From Streptosporangium subroseum (GTDB lineage Bacteria > Actinomycetota > Actinomycetes > Streptosporangiales > Streptosporangiaceae): 64,000 nt of DNA. Shown here one piece after another: positions 40,395 to 49,417 of this stretch. A program made the translations under genes and the position numbers. A model generated the notes under the pieces. That model did no database searches. It had not been told where the DNA came from and saw only the letters and a list, made by a program, of their open reading frames with translations. Location: NCBI RefSeq assembly GCF_900188345.1, contig NZ_FZOD01000007.1, positions 186,001 to 250,000 of the forward strand, read 5' to 3'. The number at the start of each line of letters is the position of its first letter. The stretch's first letter is position 1.

Positions 40395-43300
40395 TTGCAC
40401 CCGATTACGACTGAGAACGATCATGTCCAGGCACCGGCGATCTTCGCGGGGAGGAGCGCCTCCCCGCCCAGAACGCTGCTCGACATCCTCGACCAGACCA
40501 TCCGGCGGCACCCCCACGCTCCCGCGCTCGACGACGGACGGATCCGTCTCGACTACACCGGCCTGCGGGCCGAGGTCGACCGGCTGGCCGCCGAGTTGCG
40601 CGAGAGCGAGGTCGGGCGGGGTGACCGCGTCGGAGTGCGGGTGCCGTCGGGCACCGTCGGCCTTTACGTCGCGATCCTGGCCGTGCTCACCGTGGGCGCC
40701 GCCTATGTGCCGGTGGACGCCGACGACCCCGACGAGCGGGCCGAACTGGTCTTCGCCGAGGCCGGAGTGCGCGTGGTCATCGTCGACGGCGAAAAGATCC
40801 TTCCCTTCGACTACCGGCCCCAGCCGGACTCCGCCTCCCTGACACACTTCAGCGACGCCCTGCAGGACTCCGCAGGCCTGACACACTTCAGCGACGCTCA
40901 GCCGGACTCCGCGCACCTGGCGCACATCGGCGGCACCGGGCCGGACTCCGCGCACCTGACACAGACCGGCACGGGCCCCGGGCTCGACGACGACGCGTGG
41001 ATCATCTTCACCTCCGGGTCCACCGGCAAGCCCAAGGGCGTCGCGGTGACCCACCGCAACGCGGCGGCGTTCGTGGACGCCGAGGCGCGGCTGTTCCTGA
41101 CCGCCGACCCGATCGGCCCCGGCGACCGGGTGCTGGCCGGGCTCTCGGTGGCCTTCGACGCCTCCTGCGAGGAGATGTGGCTGGCCTGGCGGTACGGCGC
41201 CTGTCTGGTCGCCGCACCCCGGGCGCTGGTGCGCACGGGCATGGACCTGGGACCGTGGCTGATCGAGATGGGCATCACGGTCGTGTCCACGGTGCCGACG
41301 CTGGCGGCGCTCTGGCCGGTCGAGACGCTCGACGACGTCCGCCTGCTGATCTTCGGTGGCGAGGCTTGCCCGCCCGAGCTGGCCGAGCGGCTGGCCGTAC
41401 CCGGGCGGGAGGTGTGGAACACCTACGGCCCGACCGAGGCGACGGTGGTCGCGTGCGCGGCGCCGCTGACCGGCGAGGGGCCGGTGCGGATCGGGCTGCC
41501 GCTGGCCGGCTGGGACCTGGCCGTCGTCGGCAAGGACGGCGAGCCGGTGGCCATGGGCGAGACCGGCGAGCTGGTCATCGGCGGGGTCGGGCTCGCCCGG
41601 TACCTCGACCCGATCAAGGACGCGGAGAAGTACGCCCCGCTCGAATCCCTCGGCTGGGAGCGGGCCTACCGCAGCGGCGACCTCGTCCGAGCCGAGCTCG
41701 AGGGGTTGCTCTTCGTCGGGCGGGCGGACGAGCAGATCAAACTGGGCGGGCGCAGGATCGAGCTGGGCGAGGTGGACGCGGCCCTGCAGGCGCTGCCCGG
41801 GGTCTCCGGGGCGGCGGCCGCGGTCCGCACGACCGGCGGCGGACATCAGCTGCTGGTCGGCTACGTCGTGCCCGGCGAGGGATTCGACCAGGAGGAGGCC
41901 AGGGACCGGCTGCGCCACAGCCTGCCCGCCGCGCTGATCCCGCGGCTCGCCCTGGTGGACGAGCTGCCGACACGCACCTCCGGAAAGATCGACCGGGACG
42001 CCCTGCCGTGGCCGCTGGTCAAGAAATCCGAGCTGTCCGACGCGGTGCCCGACGTCGACCCGTGGGTCGCGGAGTGCTGGCTGGACATCCTGGGCGGCAC
42101 CGAGGGCGACTTCTTCGCCGAGGGCGGCACCAGCCTCGCGGCGGCCCGGTTGGTCTCCGCGCTGCGAACCCGCTATCCGGCGGTCACCGTGGGCGACATC
42201 TACGATCATCCGACGCTGCCCGAGCTCGCCGGACACCTGTCCGCGCTTGACGCCCCGGAGATCGTGACCACCGACCGGATCGTCACGCCGATGCCGCGCG
42301 GCGCCGCGTTCCTCCAGGCGGTGCTCACCGTGCCGCTGCTGAGCGTCGGCGCGCTGCGCTGGGTGGTCGGCCTGGCCACGCTCAACAACCTGATCGGCTT
42401 ACCCTGGGCACCGACCGTCTCGTGGTGGTGGGTGCTGCTGGGCGCGATCCTGTTCGTCTCCCCCGCCGGGCGAATCGCCCTGGCCGTGACGGGCGCCAAA
42501 CTCCTGCTGGACGAGCTCAAGCCGGGCACCTACCCGCGAGGCGGGGCCACCCACCTGAAGCTGTGGTTCGCCGAGCAGCTCGCCGAACGGCTCGGCGTGG
42601 GAGAGCTGTCCACCGCTCCCTGGCTCACCCACTACGCCCGGGCTCTCGGCGCCCAGGTCGGCGCCGACGCCGATCTCCACTCGGCGCCGCCGATCACCGG
42701 AATGCTCAAGCTGGGCAAATACGCGGCGGTCGAGCCCGAGGTCGATCTGAGCGGCTACTGGATCGACGGCGACCAGGTCCACGTCGGCGAGATCAAGATC
42801 GGTGCCTCCGCCACGATCGGCGCCCGCACGATCCTGTTCCCGGGCGCGCGGGTCGGCAAGAACGCCCAGATCGCACCCGGCTCGGCCGTGGCGGGCTCGG
42901 TGCCGTCCGGCGAACGCTGGGCGGGCGCGCCCGCCAGCCGGATGGGCAAGGCCCGCCCGCCCGCCGCGGTCCGGCCGCCGCGCTCGCGGCGCTGGGTGGC
43001 GGTCTACGGCGTGTCGGCGCTGGTGCTCAGCCTCATGCCGGTGATCGCGGCACTGCCCGGCCTCGCCGTACTCCTGCGCGACGGCGCGACGTCCCTCACC
43101 GACTTCCTGTACGGCGTGCCGCTCGCCACCGTCGTCTCGATGGCCACCTACGCCGTGGTGACCGTGGCCTCGGTGCGGCTGCTGGCCGTCGGCCTGCACG
43201 CCGGCTACCACCCGGTGCACAGCCGCCAGGCCTGGCAGGCGTGGGCCACGGGCCTGCTGATGTCGATGGCGCGGGTCTGGCTGTTCCCGCTGTACGCAAG

Positions 43301-44360
43301 CATGATCACCCCTGCCTGGCTGCGTGCCCTGGGCATGAAGGTCGGCCGGGACGTGGAGCTGTCCACGGTGCTGGCACTGCCGTCGATGACCTCCGTGGGC
43401 GACGGCGCCTTCCTCGCCGACGACACGATGGTCGCCCCGTACGAGCTGGAGGGCGGGCGGTTCAGGGTCGATCACGTGCGGATCGGCAAGCGCGCGTTCC
43501 TCGGCAACTCCGGGATGACCGCGCCGGGGCGCAAGGTGCCCAAGGACGGCCTGGTGGCGGTGCTGTCGGCCGCGCCGAAGAAGGCCAAGGCCGGATCCTC
43601 CTACCTGGGAATGCCGCCGGTGGAGCTGCGCCGGGCGTCGAAGGACGGCGACCGCAGCCGCACCTACGATCCGCCGCTGCGGCTGAAGATCGCCCGCGCC
43701 GCCGTCGAGCTGTGCCGGATCATTCCGGTGATGTGCACGGTCGCGGTCGCGGTGCTCGCGGTCGCGGCCCTGGAACGGCTGGCCGGATCGTACGGCTTTG
43801 TGGTCACGGCGCTGCTGAGCGGCGTGGTGGTGCTCGGCGCCGGGGTGTTCGCCGCGGCGGTCACCACCGTGGCAAAGTGGGTCCTGCTCGGCCGGATCAC
43901 GGTCGGCGACCGGCCGCTGTGGAGCTCGTTCGTGTGGCGCAACGAGCTGGCGGACAACTTCGTGGAGGTGCTCGCCGCGCCCTGGTTCGCCCAGCGCTGG
44001 CTGGGCACGGCGCCGCTGAACCTGTGGCTGCGCTCGCTCGGCGCACGGGTGGGCCGCGGCGTGTGGTGCGAGACCTACTGGCTGCCCGAGGTCGACCTGA
44101 TCACCCTGGGCGACGGGGCGTCGGTGAACCGGGGTTGCGTGTTGCAGACCCACCTGTTTCATGACCGGGTCATGAGTATCGATACTGTCGTCCTGCGGGA
44201 CGGGGCGACGCTCGGACCGCACGGGGTGATCCTGCCCGCCGCGATGATCGGGGACAACACCACGGTCGGACCGGCGTCCCTGGTGATGCGCGGTGAATCC
44301 GTTCCGCCGGGTACGCGCTGGTTCGGCAACCCGATCGCGGCATGGAACAAGCGCACTTAG
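40395..44360 (+). CDS. Pls/PosA-family NRPS-like protein (A-T-transmembrane)
   Basis: About 1321 residues. An adenylation domain (about 25-540) has core motifs FTSGSTGKPKGVAVTH (A3), NTYGPTEATVVA (A5), YRSGDLV (A7), RIELGEVD (A8) and GKIDRDAL (A10). A carrier domain follows with FFAEGGTSLAAARL (serine for phosphopantetheine). The C-terminal half has several membrane segments and two left-handed beta-helix hexapeptide-repeat regions, as in the epsilon-poly-L-lysine synthetase relatives named Pls/PosA. There is no condensation or thioesterase domain. A repeat insertion lies at about residues 142-197. The TTG at 40395 has GGGAG 5 nt upstream; an in-frame GTG at 40323 is less likely. An M1 peptidase gene follows by 12 nt. 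Confidence 0.88.
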   Translation: MHPITTENDHVQAPAIFAGRSASPPRTLLDILDQTIRRHPHAPALDDGRIRLDYTGLRAEVDRLAAELRESEVGRGDRVGVRVPSGTVGLYVAILAVLTVGAAYVPVDADDPDERAELVFAEAGVRVVIVDGEKILPFDYRPQPDSASLTHFSDALQDSAGLTHFSDAQPDSAHLAHIGGTGPDSAHLTQTGTGPGLDDDAWIIFTSGSTGKPKGVAVTHRNAAAFVDAEARLFLTADPIGPGDRVLAGLSVAFDASCEEMWLAWRYGACLVAAPRALVRTGMDLGPWLIEMGITVVSTVPTLAALWPVETLDDVRLLIFGGEACPPELAERLAVPGREVWNTYGPTEATVVACAAPLTGEGPVRIGLPLAGWDLAVVGKDGEPVAMGETGELVIGGVGLARYLDPIKDAEKYAPLESLGWERAYRSGDLVRAELEGLLFVGRADEQIKLGGRRIELGEVDAALQALPGVSGAAAAVRTTGGGHQLLVGYVVPGEGFDQEEARDRLRHSLPAALIPRLALVDELPTRTSGKIDRDALPWPLVKKSELSDAVPDVDPWVAECWLDILGGTEGDFFAEGGTSLAAARLVSALRTRYPAVTVGDIYDHPTLPELAGHLSALDAPEIVTTDRIVTPMPRGAAFLQAVLTVPLLSVGALRWVVGLATLNNLIGLPWAPTVSWWWVLLGAILFVSPAGRIALAVTGAKLLLDELKPGTYPRGGATHLKLWFAEQLAERLGVGELSTAPWLTHYARALGAQVGADADLHSAPPITGMLKLGKYAAVEPEVDLSGYWIDGDQVHVGEIKIGASATIGARTILFPGARVGKNAQIAPGSAVAGSVPSGERWAGAPASRMGKARPPAAVRPPRSRRWVAVYGVSALVLSLMPVIAALPGLAVLLRDGATSLTDFLYGVPLATVVSMATYAVVTVASVRLLAVGLHAGYHPVHSRQAWQAWATGLLMSMARVWLFPLYASMITPAWLRALGMKVGRDVELSTVLALPSMTSVGDGAFLADDTMVAPYELEGGRFRVDHVRIGKRAFLGNSGMTAPGRKVPKDGLVAVLSAAPKKAKAGSSYLGMPPVELRRASKDGDRSRTYDPPLRLKIARAAVELCRIIPVMCTVAVAVLAVAALERLAGSYGFVVTALLSGVVVLGAGVFAAAVTTVAKWVLLGRITVGDRPLWSSFVWRNELADNFVEVLAAPWFAQRWLGTAPLNLWLRSLGARVGRGVWCETYWLPEVDLITLGDGASVNRGCVLQTHLFHDRVMSIDTVVLRDGATLGPHGVILPAAMIGDNTTVGPASLVMRGESVPPGTRWFGNPIAAWNKRT
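40827..40985 (+). repeat. In-frame repeat insertion in the adenylation domain
   Basis: Four imperfect units of 12-14 codons, each with a (P/Q)DSAxLTH-like start (DSASLTHFSDA, DSAGLTHFSDA, DSAHLAHIG, DSAHLTQTG), lie just before the A3 motif. At DNA level the units begin with (G)GACTCCGC and contain CTGACACA. The family does not normally have a segment here. Confidence 0.7.
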
Positions 44361-44372
44361 CAGAGGAAATAC

Positions 44373-45659
44373 GTGGTTCCGAGCACTGCCCACCTCCCCT
44401 ACTTTCCGTCTCACGGCAATGCCGGATACCGGGTGGAGCACTACGACCTGTCCCTGGACTACCGGGTCACCTCCAACCGGCTCGGCGGGACCGCCCGCCT
44501 GTCGGCGGTGGCGACCGAGACGCTCAGCCGCCTCTCCCTGGACCTGGGCACCTTCCGCGTGGGCGGGGTGCTGGTCAACGGCAAGGCGGTGCGGTTCACC
44601 CATCGCGATGGCAAGCTCCACCTGGCCCCGGGGCGGCTGGCCCCGGGTCCTTTCACCATCGAGGTGCGCTACGCGGGCAGCCCCCGGCCGGTGTCCAGCT
44701 TCTGGGGCGAGCTGGGCTGGGAGCAGCTCACCGACGGCGTGATCGTGGCCAGCCAGCCGATCGGGGGCCCCTCGTGGTTCCCGTGCAACGACCGCCCCGA
44801 CGACAAGGCCTCCTACCGGATCGCGGTGACCACGGCCTCGCCGTACACGGTGGTCGCCAACGGCGACCTGACCGCCAGGCGGCGGGAGGCGGCGGGGACC
44901 ACGTGGGTGTACGAGCAGAGGGAGCCGATGGCCTCCTACCTGGCGAGCGTGCAGATCGGCCGCTACCAGCAGGCCGAGCTCGGCCCCCGGATGCGGCTGG
45001 CCTTTCCCCCCAAGATCGCCGCCAAGGCGCGGTACGACTTCGGGCGGCAGAACCAGATGATGGAGGTCTTCAGCGACCGGTTCGGGGCCTACCCGTTCGG
45101 GTCCTACACCGTGGTGGTGACGGACGACGAGCTGGAGATCCCGGTCGAGGCGCAAGGCATGTCCATCTTCGGCGCGAACCACGTGGACGGCCTGCGGGGC
45201 GAGGAGCGGCTGGTCGCCCACGAGCTGGCCCACCAGTGGTTCGGCAACAGCCTGACCCTCACCGGCTGGCGCGACATCTGGCTGCACGAGGGATTCGCCT
45301 GCTACGCGGAGTGGATCTGGTCGGAGGCCTCCGGCGGGGAGTCCGCGGACGCCCTCGCCGCCCGCTGCCACCAGCGGCTGTCGGCGCTCCCCCAGGACTT
45401 CGTGCTCGGCGACCCCGGTGCCCGGCGATTGTTCGACGACCGCGTCTACAAACGCGGCGCTCTCACGCTGCACGCGCTGCGGCGGGTCGTCGGCGACCTG
45501 GCGTTCTTCGCGATGCTGCGCGAGTGGACCTCCGCGAACCGCCACGGGAACGTCACCACGGACATGTTCCTCGACCTCGCGCTGCAGTACGCGACGCGCT
45601 CCTACGACGGTTTCTTCGCCTCCTGGCTCTACGGCACCCGCCTGCCGCCCCTCCCCTGA
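44373..45659 (+). CDS. M1-family metallopeptidase
   Basis: A 428-residue M1 (aminopeptidase N-like) zinc peptidase. The zinc site is HELAHQW at residues 283-289 with the third ligand in WLHEGFACYAEW. The substrate-binding GxMEN segment is represented by VEAQGMSIFG, an unusual variant lacking the MEN sequence. An N-terminal beta-domain is present, but the long ERAP-like C-terminal domain is absent, so it is a short M1 member. It follows the Pls/PosA gene by 12 nt (GTG start, AGAGGAAA site) and is the common neighbour of that family. It may process or degrade the product or confer immunity. Confidence 0.88.
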   Translation: MVPSTAHLPYFPSHGNAGYRVEHYDLSLDYRVTSNRLGGTARLSAVATETLSRLSLDLGTFRVGGVLVNGKAVRFTHRDGKLHLAPGRLAPGPFTIEVRYAGSPRPVSSFWGELGWEQLTDGVIVASQPIGGPSWFPCNDRPDDKASYRIAVTTASPYTVVANGDLTARRREAAGTTWVYEQREPMASYLASVQIGRYQQAELGPRMRLAFPPKIAAKARYDFGRQNQMMEVFSDRFGAYPFGSYTVVVTDDELEIPVEAQGMSIFGANHVDGLRGEERLVAHELAHQWFGNSLTLTGWRDIWLHEGFACYAEWIWSEASGGESADALAARCHQRLSALPQDFVLGDPGARRLFDDRVYKRGALTLHALRRVVGDLAFFAMLREWTSANRHGNVTTDMFLDLALQYATRSYDGFFASWLYGTRLPPLP

Positions 45660-45798
45660 AGGGACTCGGCCGACACGCCCGAACTTACGGCTTGGCCTTT
45701 GCCGCAGATGAGGTGACCTCGGAGAAGTCGCAGAAAGCCGGGGCTACGACCTTGACTCACCCGCTGAGCCTTACCGATGGATTTAGCGGAACTAGGCA

Positions 45799-45821
45799 GC
45801 TACATTCACCTACACTGTAGC
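45799..45821. promoter_or_regulatory. Operator/promoter of the DUF5615 toxin-antitoxin pair
   Basis: GCTACA (45799-45804) and TGTAGC (45816-45821) form an inverted repeat ending 1 nt before the antitoxin ATG. A TACACT -10-like box (45811-45816) lies inside it, implying a leaderless transcript autoregulated by the ribbon-helix-helix antitoxin. Confidence 0.5.
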
Positions 45822-45822
45822 C

Positions 45823-46266
45823 ATGCCGCCGACACCACGGTCCGTTCGGTTCGAGGATGCCGTCCTGGACAAACTCGCGAAGTTCGTCATGGAGCACCCG
45901 GGGCTTTCGGTCTCCGCCGCCGTCAACCTCCTCATCACCGAGGCCCTCAGGATGGAGGAACACCCGGGTGTACTGTTTCGAACCGGCCCCTCGGGCCGCA
46001 GAGCGGTGATCGTCGGCGGTCCCGACGTCTGGGAGATCGTCCGGGCGATCAAGGTGGCCCGTGCCGCCGAACCCGACGTGAGCGCCGATGAGATCGTCGC
46101 CATGACCGCCGAATACTCGGGACTACCCCAGCACCAGGTCAGAACCGCCATCCGGTACTGGTCGAGCTACCCCGATGAGATCGACGCGCAAATCGCCGCA
46201 GCCGATGCCGCCGCAGAGGAGGCGGAGGAGCGCTGGAGGCGGGAGCAGGGACTGCTCGCGTCGTGA
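45823..46266 (+). CDS. Antitoxin of DUF5615-type TA pair
   Basis: A 147-residue protein with an N-terminal CopG-like ribbon-helix-helix (SVRFEDAVLDKLAKFV and SVSAAVNLLITEALRM), a middle DUF433-like part (DVWEIVRAIK, GLPQHQVRTAIRYWSSYPDEID), and a charged C-terminal helix with Ala/Glu/Arg repeats that could wrap the toxin. Its TGA overlaps the GTG start of the toxin (GTGA), giving tight translational coupling. The combination is characteristic of antitoxins paired with Mut7-C/DUF5615 PIN-like toxins. The promoter region has an inverted repeat ending at the start codon. Confidence 0.8.
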   Translation: MPPTPRSVRFEDAVLDKLAKFVMEHPGLSVSAAVNLLITEALRMEEHPGVLFRTGPSGRRAVIVGGPDVWEIVRAIKVARAAEPDVSADEIVAMTAEYSGLPQHQVRTAIRYWSSYPDEIDAQIAAADAAAEEAEERWRREQGLLAS

Positions 46267-46625
46267 GCGGCAGACTTCTGCTGGACGAGATGTTCCCGCC
46301 CCTGCTCGCCGAGACTCTTCGCGAACGGGGACACGATGTCGTCGCCATCGTCGAACGTCCCGAGGGCCGAGGGCTTCCCGATCCTCAAGTATTGGATCTG
46401 GCAGTGGCGGAACAGCGCTGCCTGTTCACCGAGAATGTTCGTGATTTCGAAATCCTCCGAGCGCAGCGACTCCACGGAGGCCACCCGTGCGCGGGTCTCC
46501 TCTACAGCGGTCCACACCGCTTTCCAAGGACCAAGATCGCGACCGGCCGGTTGATCACCGCCCTGGACGGGCTCCTCTCCGAAGAGCGGCTGCCCGTTCC
46601 CGGCCAGGTGGACTGGCCGGCTTGA
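46263..46625 (+). CDS. DUF5615 PIN-like toxin
   Basis: A 120-residue PIN-fold protein of the DUF5615/Mut7-C type. It starts MSGRLLLDEMFPPLLAETLRERGHDV, with the first acidic residue in LLDE, then DPQVLDLAVAEQRCLFTENVRDF, supplying the Asp/Glu residues of the nuclease centre and the characteristic (T)xNxxDF. Proteins of this family are RNases in type II toxin-antitoxin modules. It overlaps the upstream antitoxin by 4 nt. Both genes appear intact and the catalytic acids are present, so the pair is probably active. Confidence 0.82.
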   Translation: MSGRLLLDEMFPPLLAETLRERGHDVVAIVERPEGRGLPDPQVLDLAVAEQRCLFTENVRDFEILRAQRLHGGHPCAGLLYSGPHRFPRTKIATGRLITALDGLLSEERLPVPGQVDWPA

Positions 46626-46698
46626 CGTGTTCAAGTCCCGATGGTCGCGACGACGGCGCCCCGGCCATCCCGGCCGGGGCGCTCGCCGTGCGGTTCAC

Positions 46699-47328
46699 CT
46701 ATCCGTACGTGGGGTGCTGCGGCCAGCCGGACGGGGAGTCCTCCCAGTCCTCCTGCCGGCCGTACGGGGTCAGGTCGAGGATGCTGTTGACGAAGACGAG
46801 CCGGTCCACGCCGCGGGAGGTGGTGCTGTACGTCCGGTAGACGTCCTCACCGTCGCGCAGGAACACGCTGAGCATGAAGCCGCTACCGGCGCCGCAGTCG
46901 TCCGCGAACGACGTGCCGTGCGACGACACGAACGGCATCGTCCATCCCATCCGCGCCTTGTACGCCTCGATCTGGGCGAGCGGCATGTTCGACACGGTCA
47001 CCCAGGCGACCTCGCGCGCGGCCAGCCCGGCCAGCCCGGCCACGGGGACGCTGTTGGTGAAGTTGGTGCAGCCCGGGCAGTAGTCGTCGGGCCCCCTGTC
47101 CATGAACTGGTAGGCGACCAGCTGCCTCCGGCCCTCGAACAGGTCGAGCAGGGTCTTGGCGCCGGCCGGTGTGTCGAACTTGTACGCGTTGGCGAACTCG
47201 ACCATCGGGAGCCGCCGCCGCTGCGCGGCGAGCGTGTCCTGAGCCCGAGTGACTTCCTTCTCGGCCTTGAGCAATTCGTCGCGGGCCTGTTGCCACTCCG
47301 CGGCTGAAACAATCTCTGGTTTCTCCAT
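46699..47328 (-). CDS. DUF899 family (thioredoxin-like) protein
   Basis: A 209-residue DUF899 protein with a thioredoxin-like fold. The defining region is FMDRGPDDYCPGCTNFTNS, with the CPGC redox-like pair, followed by VTVSNMPLAQIEAYKARMGW and the SVFLRDGEDVYRTYSTTSRGVD block. ATG at 47328 is the start of the conserved part, with AGGGAGG upstream at a slightly long spacing. Family members are often called dithiol-disulfide isomerases but the activity is unproven. It is expressed alone; the 399-nt upstream gap (47329-47727) holds A+T-rich promoter-like sequence and no gene that I can support. Confidence 0.82.
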   Translation of the reverse strand: MEKPEIVSAAEWQQARDELLKAEKEVTRAQDTLAAQRRRLPMVEFANAYKFDTPAGAKTLLDLFEGRRQLVAYQFMDRGPDDYCPGCTNFTNSVPVAGLAGLAAREVAWVTVSNMPLAQIEAYKARMGWTMPFVSSHGTSFADDCGAGSGFMLSVFLRDGEDVYRTYSTTSRGVDRLVFVNSILDLTPYGRQEDWEDSPSGWPQHPTYG

Positions 47329-47727
47329 TGACCAATTGTGCCTCCCTAGGCCGACAAAACGCGGAATGACACCCGCGACCTGCCGTAAAGCCAGTGGGCG
47401 TGTCGGTGAGATAGCCATCCGTGAAGGTATAAATAACTATCAAATGCAATGAAGTACGGCTTCAGGACTAATCGGTGGTTTGTTAAGGCAGGGCGTAGAG
47501 GTGGAGGGATCGTCCCACGGTTATGGCTTTGACCAGGACCTACGCCGCGGGCGGCGAAATTGGATAACCTGCCGTTCAGATTCGCCCGTTATGCGCCATT
47601 AATCGTGACCATGGAACGTCCACGCCGCGATGTGTCCCGGCCGAAAGTCTCCGGTCACGCCCACGCTGACGTCGTGATGAGAGGGTCGCGAATCGCGGCA
47701 GAATGTGAGGAACGGCCGAACGGGACG

Positions 47728-48312
47728 TCACACCGATCGATCGTTTTGGAACAGGGCCTGCCGCACTTCCATGAGGGCGAAGCCGAGCAGGTTCAGGCCG
47801 TTCCACCGCGCCGGATCTTCGGCTCGCTCGTCGTCGGCCGCCAGGCCGATGCCCCAGATGCGGTCCACCGGGCTGGCCTCGACCAGCACCCGCTGCCCGG
47901 TGCCGAGCAGAAAATCGCGCAGGTCGTCGTTCTGGCCGAATTTGGCGAGATTGCCCCGGACCACGAGGTCGAAGCGGGCGGCGGTCCAGACGCCGTCGTC
48001 AAAGCCGCGGACCCGGCGCCCCAGATCCTTGGCCTGCTGGGGATGGCCGGCGGCGACGATCTCCGCAGCGGTCTCCTCATCGCCGAACAGCCGGGCCTTC
48101 CCGGCCATCATGAAATGCTCCGCCGTACGGTAGACGACCCCGTCCACGGTGAAGTCCGCCGGCCACCACTGCGACAGGCAGCCCGCCCCGACGCCTCCCG
48201 AACTCGGCGGCCGATGCCCCCAGAACATCAGATATTTGATCCGTTCGCCCGCCTTGGCCACCCTGACCAGATCGGCCACCGCCCGCACGTTCGCCACTTC
48301 CGACATACGCAT
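47728..48312 (-). CDS. NADAR-family protein (YbiA-like N-glycosidase)
   Basis: About 194 residues of the NADAR/YbiA family. Conserved pieces include SQWWPADFTVDGVVYRTAEHFMMAGKARLFGD, RVRGFDDGVWTAARFDLVVRGNLAKF (each cited partly), and LVEASPVDRIWGIGL followed by WNGLNLLGFALM. The strongly conserved Glu of TAEH and the DRIWGIG loop form the active site. Members hydrolyse N-glycosidic bonds: YbiA acts on riboflavin-pathway intermediates, and others remove ADP-ribose from guanine. Which applies here is unknown. The ATG at 48312 or 48306 is chosen at the start of conserved sequence; the ribosome-binding site is weak. Confidence 0.82.
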   Translation of the reverse strand: MRMSEVANVRAVADLVRVAKAGERIKYLMFWGHRPPSSGGVGAGCLSQWWPADFTVDGVVYRTAEHFMMAGKARLFGDEETAAEIVAAGHPQQAKDLGRRVRGFDDGVWTAARFDLVVRGNLAKFGQNDDLRDFLLGTGQRVLVEASPVDRIWGIGLAADDERAEDPARWNGLNLLGFALMEVRQALFQNDRSV

Positions 48313-48557
48313 ACGATCCCAGACGGCAACCACGAGCGACCACCGAGATATCCGTGCCGCACGCGCCATTCGTGGTGCACTCGCCGTTCGTACCGCGCTC
48401 GCCGCGACACGCCTCGGACCCGCCCTCGCTCACCCGCTGAGCCCTGATCGACGAATCCACACGAGACCTCTGGCCCCATCGAGGGCTCCGGGGTGCGGTG
48501 TGAACGGCTGGGTCGGCCCCGGCGGATTTTTGAAGCGCCTGTGCGGCCGATGACGTG

Positions 48558-49325
48558 TCAGACCAGTTCGAGGCCGCCGTCGACGGTGAGGATCTGGCCG
48601 GTGAGCCACGTTGTGGCGGGGTCGGCGAGCCGGAGGATCCAGAGGGCCACCTCCTCGGGTCGGCCGCGCCGGCCGAGGGGGATGCGATCAGCTTCGTCCT
48701 GTTTGATCTTGTCGACCAGGGAGTGCGAGAGGCCGGCGGCGGTCAGGGCCTCGCTCTCCGTGGGGCCGGGAGCCAGGCCGTTGACCCTGATGTGGTCGGG
48801 AGCGAGTTCCAGCGCCCAGCTGCGGGTGAGCTGTTCCAGTGCGCTTTTGGAGGCGGCGTAGTGGGCCGCGCCGGGCAGCGGCCGGTGACCGTAGGTGCTG
48901 GAGATGTTGACGATCGAACCGCGGGTGCGACGCAGGTGGGGCAGGGCCGCGGCGGCGAGCAGGCTGGGGGCGGTGACATTGAGGTCGAACAGGTCGGTGA
49001 TACGCGCGGCGGTCGCTTCGGCCAGCGGCATCACCGCGGTGGCTCCGGCGTTGTTCACCAGCACGTCCACCCGGCCCCATCGGTCGACGGCCGCGTCGAC
49101 GACCGCTCGCGGGGCGTGTTCGGCCCGGATGTCGGCGGCGAGCGTGGCGATGCCGGGATGCTCTCGGGCGGTCTCCTCCAGTGCGTCCTGGCGGCGGCCG
49201 ACGCCCAGGACGTGTGCCCCGGCCTGGGCGAACGCGATCGTGGTGGCGCGCCCGATTCCAGAACCCGCTCCGGTGACGATCACCACCCGGTCTGCGAGGT
49301 GGTGGGTGCCCTGTCGCTCGTTCAT
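48558..49325 (-). CDS. SDR-family oxidoreductase
   Basis: A 255-residue classical short-chain dehydrogenase. The NAD(P)-binding TGAGSGIG is at residues 18-25, NNAG in VLVNNAGATAV, the catalytic Ser is in IVNISSTYG, and Tyr-x3-Lys is in HYAASK. A C-terminal LTGQILTVDGGLEL is standard. The substrate cannot be predicted. The ATG at 49325 has GGGAT upstream; a second ATG four codons earlier is possible. It is divergent from the DUF2809 gene across a 92-nt region that contains a clear inverted repeat. Confidence 0.87.
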   Translation of the reverse strand: MNERQGTHHLADRVVIVTGAGSGIGRATTIAFAQAGAHVLGVGRRQDALEETAREHPGIATLAADIRAEHAPRAVVDAAVDRWGRVDVLVNNAGATAVMPLAEATAARITDLFDLNVTAPSLLAAAALPHLRRTRGSIVNISSTYGHRPLPGAAHYAASKSALEQLTRSWALELAPDHIRVNGLAPGPTESEALTAAGLSHSLVDKIKQDEADRIPLGRRGRPEEVALWILRLADPATTWLTGQILTVDGGLELV

Positions 49326-49340
49326 TGCACATCCCATTCG

Positions 49341-49365
49341 TTCGATGTTCGCGAAATATCGAACA
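49341..49365. promoter_or_regulatory. Nested inverted repeats between SDR and DUF2809 genes
   Basis: TTCGAT (49341-49346) pairs with ATCGAA (49358-49363), and TGTTCG (49346-49351) with CGAACA (49360-49365). The 25-bp element lies 16 nt upstream of the SDR start on the minus strand. It looks like an operator for a TetR- or MarR-like repressor; no such gene is adjacent. Confidence 0.5.
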
Positions 49366-49417
49366 ACTTATCACCGTCGGCGGCGCGGCCGGAGCGTGCG
49401 GTCGTTATCGTGTGCGG

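Noticed and set aside
42399..45545. 1048-codon minus-strand open frame opposite the Pls/PosA and M1 genes
   Set aside because: His/Arg/Gly-rich shadow sequence; plus-strand genes have complete motifs.
47329..47727. A gene in the 399-nt gap upstream of the DUF899 gene
   Set aside because: No frame has a convincing start, composition or motif; the region is relatively A+T-rich and probably regulatory.
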